NCBI GenBank assembly: GCA_035626155.1
Contig: DASPOF010000070.1
Span: 35,071 to 99,070, forward strand
Source of the DNA: DASPOF01 sp035626155
Lineage (GTDB): Bacteria; Desulfobacterota; Binatia; Binatales; Binataceae
DNA: 64,000 nt
Reading direction: 5' to 3'
The translations under genes and the position numbers were made by a program. The notes beneath the pieces are model-generated. The model did no database searches, had not been told where the DNA came from, and worked only from the letters and a program-made list of their open reading frames with translations. This document shows positions 1 to 9,236 of this stretch, one piece after another (the first letter of the stretch is position 1; the number at the start of each line of letters is the position of its first letter).

Positions 1-564
1 CGCCACGACGCCGGCCTCGCCGTGCGGGTCCTGGCGCGGCCCATAGACGTTGGCGTAGCGCAGGGCCAGATAGTCGATCCCGTACTGCACGTGGTAGAAG
101 AAAAGGTATGACTCGGTGGCGAGCTTCGCGACGCCGTAGGGGCTGACGGGGCGGCGCGGATGATCCTCGTCGCAGGGAAATGCCTCCTGCTCTCCGTAAA
201 TCGCGCCGCCCGTCGATGAGAAAATCACGCGCCTTAAGCCGTTGCGCCTTGCCGCCTCTATCAGGTGGAGAAATCCGACCAGGTTGATTTGGGCGTCCAG
301 TGCGGGGTCTGACACCGAACGGCGCACGTCCATTTGCGCCGCGAAATGGTAGATCACCTCGGGCCGCTCGCGATCGATTACCTGGGTGACCTCGCCCACA
401 TCGCGCAAGTCCGCGCGGTAGAAGCGCGCCGACGGATTAACCTGCCGGCGCTTGCCTGCCGAGAGGTCATCGAGCACGGCGACCTCGCCGAGCCCGGCAC
501 GGATCAATTCATCGACCGTATGCGATCCGATAAACCCTGCGCCGCCGGTTACGAGTATCCGCAT
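1..564 (-). CDS. galE: NAD-dependent sugar-nucleotide epimerase (UDP-glucose 4-epimerase-like), 3' part off window
   Basis: Start codon ATG is at 562-564 and the frame stays open to base 1, so 188 N-terminal residues are visible and the C-terminus lies outside the window. The Rossmann glycine motif VTGGAGFIGS is at residues 5-14, an SST stretch at 116-118, and the short-chain-dehydrogenase YxxxK pair at Y143/K147 (SPYGVAK). These define an extended SDR epimerase/dehydratase; GalE-type interconversion of UDP-glucose and UDP-galactose, or a related UDP-sugar, is the likeliest job. It follows ugd by 13 bases on the same strand, so the pair probably form the end of an operon making UDP-sugars for surface glycans. 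The substrate cannot be fixed from half a protein. Confidence 0.85.
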   Translation of the reverse strand, partial: MRILVTGGAGFIGSHTVDELIRAGLGEVAVLDDLSAGKRRQVNPSARFYRADLRDVGEVTQVIDRERPEVIYHFAAQMDVRRSVSDPALDAQINLVGFLHLIEAARRNGLRRVIFSSTGGAIYGEQEAFPCDEDHPRRPVSPYGVAKLATESYLFFYHVQYGIDYLALRYANVYGPRQDPHGEAGVVA

Positions 565-577
565 CGCCGGCCTCCTC

Positions 578-1885
578 TCAGACTGCCGGGCGTCCGATCG
601 AGTAGTACCTGAAGTCGAGCGCCTTCATCAGATCTAAATCATACAGGTTGCGCCCGTCGAATATCACCGGCTGCTTGAGCTCCGCCTTGATGCGCTGGAA
701 GTTCGGATGGCGGAACTCGTTCCATTCGGTGCAGATGATGAGCGCGTCGGCGCCGCTGAGCGCCTCGTAATTGATCTTGTGGAAGGTCACCCGGTTGCCC
801 AGCAGGCGGCGCGCGTTGTCGAGCGCCTCGGGGTCGTGGACCTGCACCGCTGCGCCCGCGGCGAGCAATTCCTCGATAATCACCAGCGAGGGCGCCTCGC
901 GCATGTCGTCGGTGCGCGGTTTGAAGGCGAGTCCCCAGATCGCGAACACGCGGCCGCGCAAATCCGCGCCGAAGTGCTGCTTGACGCGCGCCGGCAGGAG
1001 CCGCTTCTGGCGCGCGTTGACCGACTCGGCGGCCTTGAGCAGCCCGAAATCGAGCCGATGCTCGGCCGCAGTGTGAATCAGCGCCTGCACGTCCTTGGGG
1101 AAGCAGGAGCCGCCGTAGCCGACGCCGGGGAACAGGTATGACGAGCCGATGCGGCGGTCGGAGCCGAGTCCACGGCGGACCGCGTTGATGTCCGTGCCCG
1201 CGGCCTCGCACAGATTCGCCATCTCGTTGATGAACGAGATCTTGAGCGCGAGCATCGCGTTGCATGCGTACTTGGTGATTTCGGCGGAGCGCGGGTCCAT
1301 CACGATGATCGGGTTGTCGGTGCGGACGAATGGCGAATGGATCTCGCGCAGGATCGCGCTGGCGCGCTCGCTCAGGCTCCCGATAATCACCCGATCGGGA
1401 CGCATGAAGTCCTCGATCGCGGAGCCTTCCTTGAGAAATTCCGGCACCGAGCAAACATCGACGGAGTGCCGCGCGTGACGCCCCACGATCTCGCGCACGC
1501 GGTCGTTGGTGCCGACCGGGACGGTGCTCTTGACCGCCAGGATGTGGTACCCGGTTACCGCCTTGGCGATTTGTTCGGCCGCCCCGAACACGGCGCTTAA
1601 GTCCGCGGCCCCGTCAGCGCTCATCGGGGTTCCGACCGCGATGAAGGAGACCATCGATTGCGCAATCGCCGCGCCCGTGTCGGTCGTGAAGCGCAGCCGC
1701 CCCTCCTTCATGTTGCGGCGCACCAGCTCTTCGAGTCCGGGTTCATAGAACGGGACCTTCCCGTCCTGGAGAGCGGCGATTCGGCCGGCATCGATATCGA
1801 CGCAAACGACCTCGTTGCCGCTCTCGGCATAGCAGGTGCCGCTCACCAGCCCGACGTACCCGGTTCCGATCACTGCGATATTCAT
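578..1885 (-). CDS. ugd: UDP-glucose 6-dehydrogenase
   Basis: 435 residues. It oxidises UDP-glucose twice to UDP-glucuronate with NAD in the cytoplasm. The N-terminal NAD-binding motif is at residues 6-12 (GTGYVGL), and the catalytic cysteine sits in GGSCFPKDV (C261, K264). Length is normal for the family. I start at the ATG at 1883-1885: it gives the canonical MNIAVIGTGYVG beginning and has AGAGGA upstream that overlaps the stop of the preceding GT2 gene, 11 bases away. A longer in-frame extension upstream only covers the GT2 gene and is not real. It lies between the GT2 and galE genes in one minus-strand operon. Confidence 0.95.
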   Translation of the reverse strand: MNIAVIGTGYVGLVSGTCYAESGNEVVCVDIDAGRIAALQDGKVPFYEPGLEELVRRNMKEGRLRFTTDTGAAIAQSMVSFIAVGTPMSADGAADLSAVFGAAEQIAKAVTGYHILAVKSTVPVGTNDRVREIVGRHARHSVDVCSVPEFLKEGSAIEDFMRPDRVIIGSLSERASAILREIHSPFVRTDNPIIVMDPRSAEITKYACNAMLALKISFINEMANLCEAAGTDINAVRRGLGSDRRIGSSYLFPGVGYGGSCFPKDVQALIHTAAEHRLDFGLLKAAESVNARQKRLLPARVKQHFGADLRGRVFAIWGLAFKPRTDDMREAPSLVIIEELLAAGAAVQVHDPEALDNARRLLGNRVTFHKINYEALSGADALIICTEWNEFRHPNFQRIKAELKQPVIFDGRNLYDLDLMKALDFRYYSIGRPAV

Positions 1886-1896
1886 CCAAGCATCCT

Positions 1897-2835
1897 CTAG
1901 AGTTCCTCTTTGATCACGTAAATCTGCTTGCTCTGGGACTCGTGGTAGGTGCGCGCGAGCATCTCGCCCAGAAGTCCGAGGCTCACGAACTGCACGCCGA
2001 CCACCACGAGGAGCACGGCCAGCAACAGCGCGGGACGGTCGCCCAGCGGGCGGCCGAGCACGATTTTTTCGAACACCAGCCACGCCGTCCACAGCGAGCC
2101 GAGCGCGCCGAGCACCACGCCGATCGCGCCGAACACCTGGATCGGGCGCGTGGAGTAGCCCGACAGAAATTTGACCGTTATCAGGTCGAGAAGCGTGCGC
2201 AGGATTCGGCCCGGGCCATACTTCGACCGGCCGGAGCGGCGCGGCCGGAAGTTCACCTCGACCTCGGCGATGCGCGCGCCCTGTTCGGCCGCGATCGCCG
2301 GGACGAACCGATGCATCTCGCCGTAAAGCATGAGCCGGCGCGCAAGGTCGCCCCGGTAGGCCTTCAGCGTGCATCCGTAATCGTGGAGCGGCACGCCGGT
2401 AATCCGCGAGATGAGGGCGTTGGCCGCGACCGACGGCAGCCGGCGCGTCAGCGTGGCGCCGCGCCAGCGCTCGGTGCGCCATCCGCTGACCAGATCGTAG
2501 CCCTCATCGAGCTTTGCGAGCAGGCGCGGAATGTCGGCCGGGTCGTTTTCTCCATCGCCGTCGATCGCGACGACGATCCCGCCGGCGGCGCTGCGCAATC
2601 CGCACGCCAGCCCCGCAGTCTGCCCGTAATTGCGCGCAAGCCGGATCACGCGGACGTGCGAATCGGATGACTTGATCCTGCCGAGTACGTCGGCGCTGCC
2701 GTCGGTTGAGCCGTCATCGATGAATACGATCTCGTAGGAGCGGCCGAGGCCCTCCATCACGCGCGTCAATTCCTCGTGCAGCGGGGCCAGATTGTCCCGC
2801 TCGTTGTACAGCGGGACGACTACTGAGAGGTCCAT
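1897..2835 (-). CDS. Family 2 glycosyltransferase, polyprenyl-phosphate sugar synthase type (DPM1/GtrB/ArnC-like)
   Basis: 312 residues. The N-terminal GT-A domain has VVVPLYNERDN at the start, IDDGSTDGS at 39-47 and the metal-binding DGDGENDP at 92-99. Two hydrophobic helices near residues 232-295 follow, as in GtrB/DpgS-type enzymes. Enzymes of this build move a sugar from a nucleotide donor to undecaprenyl (or dolichyl) phosphate at the inner face of the membrane, feeding GT-C transferases outside. The gene overlaps the end of the PfkB kinase by 16 bases and precedes ugd and galE, so it may use a UDP-sugar. The sugar identity is unknown. It could supply the GT-C enzymes elsewhere in this window (inference). 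Confidence 0.88.
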   Translation of the reverse strand: MDLSVVVPLYNERDNLAPLHEELTRVMEGLGRSYEIVFIDDGSTDGSADVLGRIKSSDSHVRVIRLARNYGQTAGLACGLRSAAGGIVVAIDGDGENDPADIPRLLAKLDEGYDLVSGWRTERWRGATLTRRLPSVAANALISRITGVPLHDYGCTLKAYRGDLARRLMLYGEMHRFVPAIAAEQGARIAEVEVNFRPRRSGRSKYGPGRILRTLLDLITVKFLSGYSTRPIQVFGAIGVVLGALGSLWTAWLVFEKIVLGRPLGDRPALLLAVLLVVVGVQFVSLGLLGEMLARTYHESQSKQIYVIKEEL

Positions 2836-3743
2836 CGCGAATGGTGGGAATCGGTCAAATCGATGAACGCGCGGTAGCGCCGGTCGATCTCTTCCCAGGT
2901 GAGATCGGCAAGGCGGTCGAGCGAGAATTTTTCCACCGCGAACGACGCCATCACGCTCCCGTACACGACCCCGGTGCGCAGCGCGGATTCATCGAATCGC
3001 GCGGCGCGCGCGAGGTACCCCATCAGGCCGCCGGCGAAAGTGTCGCCTGCGCCGGTTGGATCGACCACCTCTTCCAGCGGATAGGCGGGCACCGCGAACA
3101 TCCCCTCGCGGCTGAACTGGAGAACCCCGTATTCGCCGCGCTTGATCAGCACCGAGCGCGGACCCAGCCGCAGGATCGCGCGGCCCGCCTTGACCAGGTT
3201 GTGCTCGCCGCTTAGCAGGCGCGCCTCTTCGTCGTTGAGGGTGATGATGTCGAGGCGCGGCATGAGCCGTTTGAGCGCCGGTCCCTCCTCCGCAATCCAG
3301 TGATTCATCGTGTCGCCGGCTACCAGCTTGGCGCTGGTAACCTGTTCGAGCACGCCCTCCTGGAGCTCGGGAGCGATATTTCCCAGAAAAAGGTAATCGC
3401 AACGCCGTTGGTCGGGGAGCAGCTTGGGCATGAACCCCTCGAAGACGTTCATCTCGAGATTGATCGTGTCGCGCAGGTTCATGTCCTCGTGGTAGCGCCC
3501 GTGCCAGCGGAAAGTCTTGCCCGGGCGGCGCTCCAATCCGCGGAGATCGATATTCCGGTTAGCCAGGAACTGCTGGTGCTCGGGCTTGAAGTCGACGCCC
3601 ACGACCGCGACTACGCTGACCGGCGCAAAAAACCGCGCGGCGACCGAGAAGAAGCTCGCCGAGCCTCCCAACGCCTCGGTCACGCCGCCATGGCCGGTTT
3701 CGACCGTGTCGTACGCGACCGATCCAACTACTACGATACTCAT
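2820..3743 (-). CDS. PfkB/ribokinase-family kinase next to mtnP
   Basis: 307 residues from the ATG at 3741-3743. PfkB signature 2 is clear: DPTGAGDTFAGG at 228-239, with catalytic base D234. The N-terminal glycine motif has the variant form GGSASFFSVAA (26-36), and GNIAPE is at 121-126. It should phosphorylate a sugar or nucleoside hydroxyl with ATP. The gene lies 25 bases after mtnP on the same strand, which suggests a nucleoside or methylthioribose salvage substrate such as adenosine; that is inference from context. Upstream in-frame codons only extend into mtnP. Confidence 0.85.
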   Translation of the reverse strand: MSIVVVGSVAYDTVETGHGGVTEALGGSASFFSVAARFFAPVSVVAVVGVDFKPEHQQFLANRNIDLRGLERRPGKTFRWHGRYHEDMNLRDTINLEMNVFEGFMPKLLPDQRRCDYLFLGNIAPELQEGVLEQVTSAKLVAGDTMNHWIAEEGPALKRLMPRLDIITLNDEEARLLSGEHNLVKAGRAILRLGPRSVLIKRGEYGVLQFSREGMFAVPAYPLEEVVDPTGAGDTFAGGLMGYLARAARFDESALRTGVVYGSVMASFAVEKFSLDRLADLTWEEIDRRYRAFIDLTDSHHSRWTSQ

Positions 3744-3768
3744 CCGGCTGTGCTCTCTCGCGCTACTT

Positions 3769-4635
3769 TCATTGGAGGTATTTTCCGACCAGCGGCGCGA
3801 GATCCTGGACGATCTCCGCCGGAATGGCGGCGCGGTCGGTAATGATGGTGTCCTTGAGCGCGTGCTCGCAGGGGCAAGCCCGCTCGCGCTCGCCAAGCGA
3901 GTTGGCCAGATTCATAACTGCCTTCTGCGCGGTCGCGACGTTCGCGTTCATCACGCGCAAGATCTCGCCAATATCGACCGCACCTACGCTCTCGTGCCAG
4001 CAGTCGTAATCGGTCACGAGAGTCAGCACCGCGTAACAGAGTTCCGCCTCGCGGGCCAGGCGCGCCTCCTGCATTGCGGTCATGCTAATCACATCGACGC
4101 CCCAGCTCCGGTAAAGCTGCGATTCTGCGCGCGTCGAGAATTGCGGGCCCTCCATGCACAGGTACGTGCCGCCCTCATGAATCGTTGCGCCGGTCGCGCC
4201 CGCGGCGTCCTTGAGATAGCGGGTGAGATTGGGGCATACCGGGTCGGCAAGCGAGACGTGAACCACGATCCCGCCGCCGAAGAAAGTCTCGGGCCGCTTG
4301 AAGGTGCGATCCACGAACTGATTCGGCAGCACGAGATCGCCCGGCTTGATCGACTCCTTCATGCTCCCTGCGGTGCAGACCGAGACGAGATACTCGGCGC
4401 CGAGTTTCTTCATTCCGAAGATATTCGCGCGGTAGTTAATCTCGGTCGGGAGCAGGCGATGGCCCCGGCCGTGGCGCGAGAGAAAAATGACTTCGGTGTC
4501 GGCGATCGTCCCGCGCACATAGGGGTCCGACGGCCTGCCAAACGGCGTGTCGAGCTCGATCGCCTCGACGCGTTCGAGCCCCGGCATCTGGTAGAAGCCG
4601 CTGCCGCCGATCACTCCCAGTATTCGTTTAGCCAT
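3769..4635 (-). CDS. mtnP: S-methyl-5'-thioadenosine phosphorylase
   Basis: 288 residues. It phosphorolyses 5'-methylthioadenosine to adenine and methylthioribose-1-phosphate, recycling the by-product of polyamine and other SAM-dependent pathways. Family motifs visible are GGSGFY at 10-15, SRHGRGHRLLPTEINYRAN at 53-71, the phosphate/base region GPQFSTRAES at 163-172 and MTAMQE at 185-190. Length is standard for trimeric MTAP/PNP-type enzymes. A purine nucleoside phosphorylase is the alternative, but the overall pattern fits MTAP. It precedes the PfkB kinase and follows rlmN. Confidence 0.92.
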   Translation of the reverse strand: MAKRILGVIGGSGFYQMPGLERVEAIELDTPFGRPSDPYVRGTIADTEVIFLSRHGRGHRLLPTEINYRANIFGMKKLGAEYLVSVCTAGSMKESIKPGDLVLPNQFVDRTFKRPETFFGGGIVVHVSLADPVCPNLTRYLKDAAGATGATIHEGGTYLCMEGPQFSTRAESQLYRSWGVDVISMTAMQEARLAREAELCYAVLTLVTDYDCWHESVGAVDIGEILRVMNANVATAQKAVMNLANSLGERERACPCEHALKDTIITDRAAIPAEIVQDLAPLVGKYLQ

Positions 4636-4702
4636 CTTCGCTTCCCGCCGCCGCGCCGGCGCCCAAAAAAAGGGTGCGCAGACGCCGCAATTCTCGCGAT
4701 GC

Positions 4703-5779
4703 CTATGCGCCCGGATGATCCTCAGCGTAGAGCTGTCCGCACGCCGCGGCGATATCCTGCCCCCGGCTCTCGCGGATGGTAGCGGTCAAATTACCTTTCC
4801 GCAGGATCGCTTGAAAGGCCTCCACAGACTGGCGCGGGCTGGTGCGAAGCGCGGTTCCCTCGAATGGATTGAAGAAGATCAGGTTGACCTTCGCGCGAAG
4901 CGGCCCGAGCAGTTTGGCAAGCCGGCGGGCATCGGCGGGCGAATCGTTTACCCCGGCGAGCATTACGTACTCGAACGTGATCCGGCTGCGGCGCTTGAGC
5001 GGCAGCCGCCTGCACGCATCGAGCAGCCGCTCCAGCGGATAGCGCCGGTTGATGGGCGCCAGCCGGTCGCGCAGCGGATTCGTTGTCGCATGAAGCGAAA
5101 CCGCAAGGTTGACCGGGATCTCGGCGAGCAGCCGTTCCATCATCGGGACCAGCCCGACGGTCGAGACCGTAATCCGCCGCGGCGAGATTCCCATTCCCCA
5201 CGCGGAGGTCATGATCGTGAGCGTGCGAATGAGCGCCGGATAATTCGCAAGCGGCTCGCCCATCCCCATGAAGACGAAATTGGTTAGCGCCTCTCCCGGG
5301 CCGAGTTCGCGGCGTGCGGCAGGAATCTGACCGAGCATCTCGGCCGCGGTGAGATTCCGATGGAGTCCCATCCGCGCCGTTGCGCAGAACTCGCACCCCA
5401 TCGCGCATCCCGCCTGCGACGACATGCAGAGCGTCGTGCGGCCGCCGGCCGGGATGATGACCGTTTCGATCTCATCGCCGCCGGCCAGGCGCAGCAGGAG
5501 CTTCCGCGTGCCATCGTCCGACCGGCTGACCCGCACGGCGGCGGGCAGGGCGAGCGTGAGGTGCTCTCGCAAGTATGCGCGCAGAGGCGCGGGCAAATCA
5601 CGCATCGCGTCGATTGACTCGGCGTCCTTCTGATGGAGCCAGTGCGCGACCTGGCGGGCGCGATAGGAGCGCTCGCCTGCCGCGGCGACGGCCTGCTCGA
5701 GTTCGTCAATCGTCAGGTCGCGCAAGTCGCGCCGCGGGGAGCCGGCGGCTTGAGCAATTGCGGGAGATGAGGCGGCCAT
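4703..5779 (-). CDS. rlmN: 23S rRNA (adenine-2503-C2)-methyltransferase, radical SAM
   Basis: 358 residues. A radical-SAM enzyme that methylates C2 of A2503 in 23S rRNA (and of A37 in some tRNAs). The iron-sulfur motif CxxxCxxC is at C125, C129 and C132. C118 lies just before it, and the C-terminal cysteine near residue 347 (AAACGQL) is the expected methyl-carrier residue. I start at the ATG at 5777-5779; an in-frame GTG directly before it is less likely. No strong Shine-Dalgarno sequence is visible. The gene is 120 bases downstream of ndk. Confidence 0.95.
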   Translation of the reverse strand: MAASSPAIAQAAGSPRRDLRDLTIDELEQAVAAAGERSYRARQVAHWLHQKDAESIDAMRDLPAPLRAYLREHLTLALPAAVRVSRSDDGTRKLLLRLAGGDEIETVIIPAGGRTTLCMSSQAGCAMGCEFCATARMGLHRNLTAAEMLGQIPAARRELGPGEALTNFVFMGMGEPLANYPALIRTLTIMTSAWGMGISPRRITVSTVGLVPMMERLLAEIPVNLAVSLHATTNPLRDRLAPINRRYPLERLLDACRRLPLKRRSRITFEYVMLAGVNDSPADARRLAKLLGPLRAKVNLIFFNPFEGTALRTSPRQSVEAFQAILRKGNLTATIRESRGQDIAAACGQLYAEDHPGA

Positions 5780-5899
5780 CACAATTGATTTTATCGGAAA
5801 ATGAAGGTCCCGCGCATGGCCGGTCGGGACGGGCAGGCTGCCGGCGAAACGGGGGGCTCCGTCGCGGAAGAAAGACTTCTCAGCCGCGGCGGCCGGCTG

Positions 5900-6316
5900 C
5901 TACGGCAAGATTTCGACTGCGCTGAAGAAGTAGGCGATCTCGCGCGCCGCAGTCTCGGGAGCATCCGACCCGTGCACCGCGTTCTTTTCGACGTCGATCC
6001 CGAACTCCTTGCGAATCGTTCCGGCCGCTGCTTTAACGGGATCGGTCGCGCCCATCAGCTCGCGCCATCGCGCGATCGCGCCCTCGCCCTGGAGCACCGC
6101 GATTACGACCGGGCCCGACGTCATGTAATCGCACAAGGAGCCGTAAAACGGCCGCGCCTTGTGCACGTCATAGAAGGCCTCGGCCTGCGGGCGCGTGATT
6201 TGGATCTTGCGCAGAGCGCGAATCGAGAGCCTGGAGGCCTCGATACGTTTCAGGATGTCGCCCGTCAGGCCGCGCGCGACGGCGTCGGGCTTGATGATCG
6301 CAAGGGTTCGTTCCAT
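5900..6316 (-). CDS. ndk: Nucleoside diphosphate kinase
   Basis: 138 residues, the usual length. It transfers the gamma phosphate between nucleoside tri- and diphosphates through a phospho-histidine. MERTLAIIKPDAV forms the N-terminus, and the active-site histidine is H115 in NAVHGSDAPETA. An in-frame TTG at 6344-6346 that overlaps the sucD stop would add ten residues not found in the family, so the ATG at 6314-6316 is preferred. It directly follows sucCD, a common pairing, since NDK can exchange GTP and ATP made by succinyl-CoA synthetase. Confidence 0.95.
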   Translation of the reverse strand: MERTLAIIKPDAVARGLTGDILKRIEASRLSIRALRKIQITRPQAEAFYDVHKARPFYGSLCDYMTSGPVVIAVLQGEGAIARWRELMGATDPVKAAAGTIRKEFGIDVEKNAVHGSDAPETAAREIAYFFSAVEILP

Positions 6317-6342
6317 TTCGATAGAGCTGTCCGGACGCGCGC

Positions 6343-7230
6343 TCAATTCGCGGGCGCCCTGCCCTCCAACACGGCCTTCATCGTGGTGCCCAACTCGGCA
6401 GGACTGTTCGCGACCGTGATTCCGGCAGTCTTGAGCGCCGCGATTTTGTCCGCCGCGGTACCGCGCCCGCCCGAGATGATCGCTCCGGCATGGCCCATCC
6501 GGCGTCCCTTGGGCGCGGTCTGACCGGCAATGAAGGCGACCACGGGCTTCTTAAAGCTTTGCTTTATATATGCAGCCGCCTCTTCCTCGGCGGTCCCGCC
6601 GATCTCGCCGATCATGATGACCGCCCGGGTCGCCCGATCATCGTTGAACAATTTGAGCGCATCGATGTGCGACGTGCCCACGATCGGATCGCCGCCGATC
6701 CCGAGGCAGGTGGACTGCCCGATGCCGAGCAGGGTCAATTGATGGACGGCCTCGTAGGTCAGCGTTCCCGAGCGCGACACCACGCCGATATCACCCGGCA
6801 TGTGGATGTAGCCGGGCATGATGCCGATCTTGCACTCGCCCGGCGTGATGATGCCAGGGCAGTTCGGCCCGATCAGGCGCGATCTCCCGGCCTTCAAGTA
6901 ATGCTTCACCTTCACCATGTCGAGCACCGGGATGCCCTCGGTGATGCAGATGATGAGTTCGATTCCGGCCGCGGCCGCTTCGAGGATCGCGTCGGCGGAG
7001 AACTGCGGCGGGACGTAATTGATGACCGCGTTGGCGCCGGTGGACTTGCGCGCCTGCTCGACGGTGTTGAAAACCGGAATTCCCTCGAAGTCCGTGCCGC
7101 CCTTGCCGGGCACGACCCCGCCGACCATGTTGGTGCCGTACTCGCGGCAGGCTCGTGTGTGGAACTGGGCCGTCGCGCCGGTGATGCCCTGTGTCAGGAC
7201 CCGGGTGTTTTTATTTACGAGGATACTCAT
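6343..7230 (-). CDS. sucD: Succinyl-CoA synthetase, alpha subunit
   Basis: 295 residues. With SucC it converts succinyl-CoA, ADP and phosphate to succinate, ATP and CoA in the TCA cycle. The phosphorylated histidine is H247 in RRMGHAGAIISGG, and the CoA-binding N-terminal domain starts with the typical ILVNKNTRVLTQGITG. It begins 9 bases after the sucC stop, so the two are co-translated. Confidence 0.97.
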   Translation of the reverse strand: MSILVNKNTRVLTQGITGATAQFHTRACREYGTNMVGGVVPGKGGTDFEGIPVFNTVEQARKSTGANAVINYVPPQFSADAILEAAAAGIELIICITEGIPVLDMVKVKHYLKAGRSRLIGPNCPGIITPGECKIGIMPGYIHMPGDIGVVSRSGTLTYEAVHQLTLLGIGQSTCLGIGGDPIVGTSHIDALKLFNDDRATRAVIMIGEIGGTAEEEAAAYIKQSFKKPVVAFIAGQTAPKGRRMGHAGAIISGGRGTAADKIAALKTAGITVANSPAELGTTMKAVLEGRAPAN

Positions 7231-7239
7231 CGGGAACCC

Positions 7240-8403
7240 TTATGCTCCGATCGCGCTGACGACGCGCCGCGCGGCATCGGCCATATCCGCTGCTGCAATT
7301 ACCTTGATTCCAGACTCGGCCAGGATCTTCTTGCCTTCCTCGACGTTGGTGCCTTCCATTCTGACCACCAGCGGGACGCTCAACTTGACCTGGCGGGCGG
7401 CTTCGACCACGCCCTTGGCGAGCACGTCGCACTGCATGATGCCGCCAAAAATGTTGATCAGCACGGCGCGCACGCGCTTGTCGCTCAACAGGATTTGGAA
7501 CGCCGCGGCGACCTTCTCCGTGTCCGCGCCGCCGCCCACGTCGAGGAAGTTCGCAGGCTCGGCGCCGTAGTACTTGACGATGTCCATGGTCGCCATCGCC
7601 AGCCCCGCGCCGTTCACCATGCATCCGATGTTGCCGTCGAGATGCACGTAACTTAGATCGAACTTCGCCGCCTCGGTCTCAGCGGGATCCTCCTCGTTGG
7701 GGTCGCGCAGCTCGCGGACATCCGGATGACGGAAGAGTCCGTTGTCGTCGAATGACATCTTCGCATCGAGACATACGACGCGCCCGTCGGCGGTGACGAC
7801 CAGCGGGTTGATTTCCACCAGCGATGCGTCGGTTTCGAGGAAGGCGCGGTAGAGCGACGCGAGCAGCCCGGCGAACTGATTGACCTGCTTGTCCTTGAGC
7901 CCCAGCCCGAATGCGATCTTGCGCCCCAGGAACGGCGAGAGTCCCAGCAGCGGCTCGATCGGCTCGGTGATGATTTTCTCGGGAGTCTTGGCGGCGACCT
8001 GCTCGATATCCATGCCGCCCTCGGTGCTTGCGATTACGGAGACGGATGCCGCGTTGCGATCGACGAGCAGTCCGAGATAAAGCTCGCGCGCGACCTGGCT
8101 CGCCTCCTCGACGTACACGCGGCGCACGATGCGGCCCTCGGGGCCGGTCTGATGCGTCACCAGCGGATTGCCCAGCAGCTTGGCGGCAAAGGCGCGCGCT
8201 TCATCGGCGCTCGAGATGAGCTTGACGCCGCCCGCCTTGCCGCGGCCGCCCGCATGAATCTGCGCCTTGATTACCGCCTTGGGCTGGCCCAGTGCGCGGA
8301 ATGCCGCCGCGGCCTCATCGGGAGTCGAGGCGGGCTGCCCCTTGGGCACGGGCGCGCCGAATTTGCCGAGAATCTGCTTGGCCTGAAATTCATGGATGTT
8401 CAT
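7240..8403 (-). CDS. sucC: Succinyl-CoA synthetase, beta subunit
   Basis: 387 residues, starting MNIHEFQAKQILGKFG, the family signature. The ATP-grasp domain includes GGRGKAGGVKL, and the C-terminal ligase domain includes NIFGGIMQCDVLAKGV. It forms the ADP/GDP-forming synthetase with SucD. It lies 77 bases downstream of sdhB on the same strand, joining the succinate dehydrogenase and succinyl-CoA synthetase steps in one transcription direction. Confidence 0.97.
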   Translation of the reverse strand: MNIHEFQAKQILGKFGAPVPKGQPASTPDEAAAAFRALGQPKAVIKAQIHAGGRGKAGGVKLISSADEARAFAAKLLGNPLVTHQTGPEGRIVRRVYVEEASQVARELYLGLLVDRNAASVSVIASTEGGMDIEQVAAKTPEKIITEPIEPLLGLSPFLGRKIAFGLGLKDKQVNQFAGLLASLYRAFLETDASLVEINPLVVTADGRVVCLDAKMSFDDNGLFRHPDVRELRDPNEEDPAETEAAKFDLSYVHLDGNIGCMVNGAGLAMATMDIVKYYGAEPANFLDVGGGADTEKVAAAFQILLSDKRVRAVLINIFGGIMQCDVLAKGVVEAARQVKLSVPLVVRMEGTNVEEGKKILAESGIKVIAAADMADAARRVVSAIGA

Positions 8404-8480
8404 AGACTAATCCTAGACGGATCGTGCGACCGCCGCCCAGTCCGAGCGGACTGCGTCCTGCCGCCGCCGCTTGACCGGCC

Positions 8481-9236
8481 TTATTCTGTCCTTCTGGTGA
8501 AAATCCGCAACAGCCGCCTCAGCGGGTCATAAAATTCGTCGGCGACGCGCTCCTTGAGCGGGATGATCGCATTGTCGGTGATGCAAATGTCCTCAGGGCA
8601 GACCGCGGTGCAGCACTTCGTGATGTTGCAATAGCCGACCCCGTGGTCGTCTTTGAGCGCCTTAAGCCGGTTATCGGAGTCGAGCGGATGCATCTCGAGC
8701 GCGGCCGTAAACACGAGGAGGCGCGGCCCGACGAATTTGTCGTGCAGATTATGGTCGCGCAGCACGTGGCATACGTCCTGGCAGAGGAAACACTCGATGC
8801 ACTTGCGGAATTCCTGAACGCGCTCGATGTCGTTCTGGGCCATCCGCCAGGTGCCGTCGGGGGCGTTTGGCTTGACGATCTTAAACGGCTTGATCGTGAG
8901 TTTCTTCTCGAAGTTCCACCGTACGTCGGTGACCAGGTCCTTGATGGCCGGAAAGCTGTGGATCGGCTGAAGCGTGATCGGCTGATCCAGCGGCAGGTCG
9001 CTCATCCGCGTCATGCACATCAGGCGCGGATGGCCATTGATCTCGGCCGAGCATGAGCCGCATTTGCCGGCCTTGCAGTTCCAGCGCACGGCGAGATCGT
9101 TGGCCTGTTCGGCCTGGATTCGGTGGACCACGTCGAGCACCACCATTCCTTCCTCGACGGTGGTGTCGTAATCGCGGAACTCGCCGCCCTTGTCGTCACC
9201 GCGCCAGATTCTGAATCGTGCCCGAGACGCGCTCAC
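8481..9236 (-). CDS. sdhB: Succinate dehydrogenase/fumarate reductase iron-sulfur subunit
   Basis: 251 residues with a GTG start at 9234-9236 that overlaps the sdhA stop in a GTGA. The plant-type [2Fe-2S] ligands are C54, C59, C62 and C74. The ferredoxin-like domain has C146, C149, C152 and C156 plus C203, C208/C209 and C213 for the [4Fe-4S] and [3Fe-4S] centres. It passes electrons from SdhA to the membrane subunit. The sequence context with its 269-residue SdhC places it in the Sdh1 type known from mycobacteria. Confidence 0.95.
   Translation of the reverse strand: MSASRARFRIWRGDDKGGEFRDYDTTVEEGMVVLDVVHRIQAEQANDLAVRWNCKAGKCGSCSAEINGHPRLMCMTRMSDLPLDQPITLQPIHSFPAIKDLVTDVRWNFEKKLTIKPFKIVKPNAPDGTWRMAQNDIERVQEFRKCIECFLCQDVCHVLRDHNLHDKFVGPRLLVFTAALEMHPLDSDNRLKALKDDHGVGYCNITKCCTAVCPEDICITDNAIIPLKERVADEFYDPLRRLLRIFTRRTE

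Noticed and set aside
578..2482. A 634-residue reading frame starting far upstream of ugd
   Set aside because: The extra part runs antisense-free but in the wrong frame across the GT2 gene; the canonical MNIAVIGTGYVG start at 1885 has its own ribosome-binding site.
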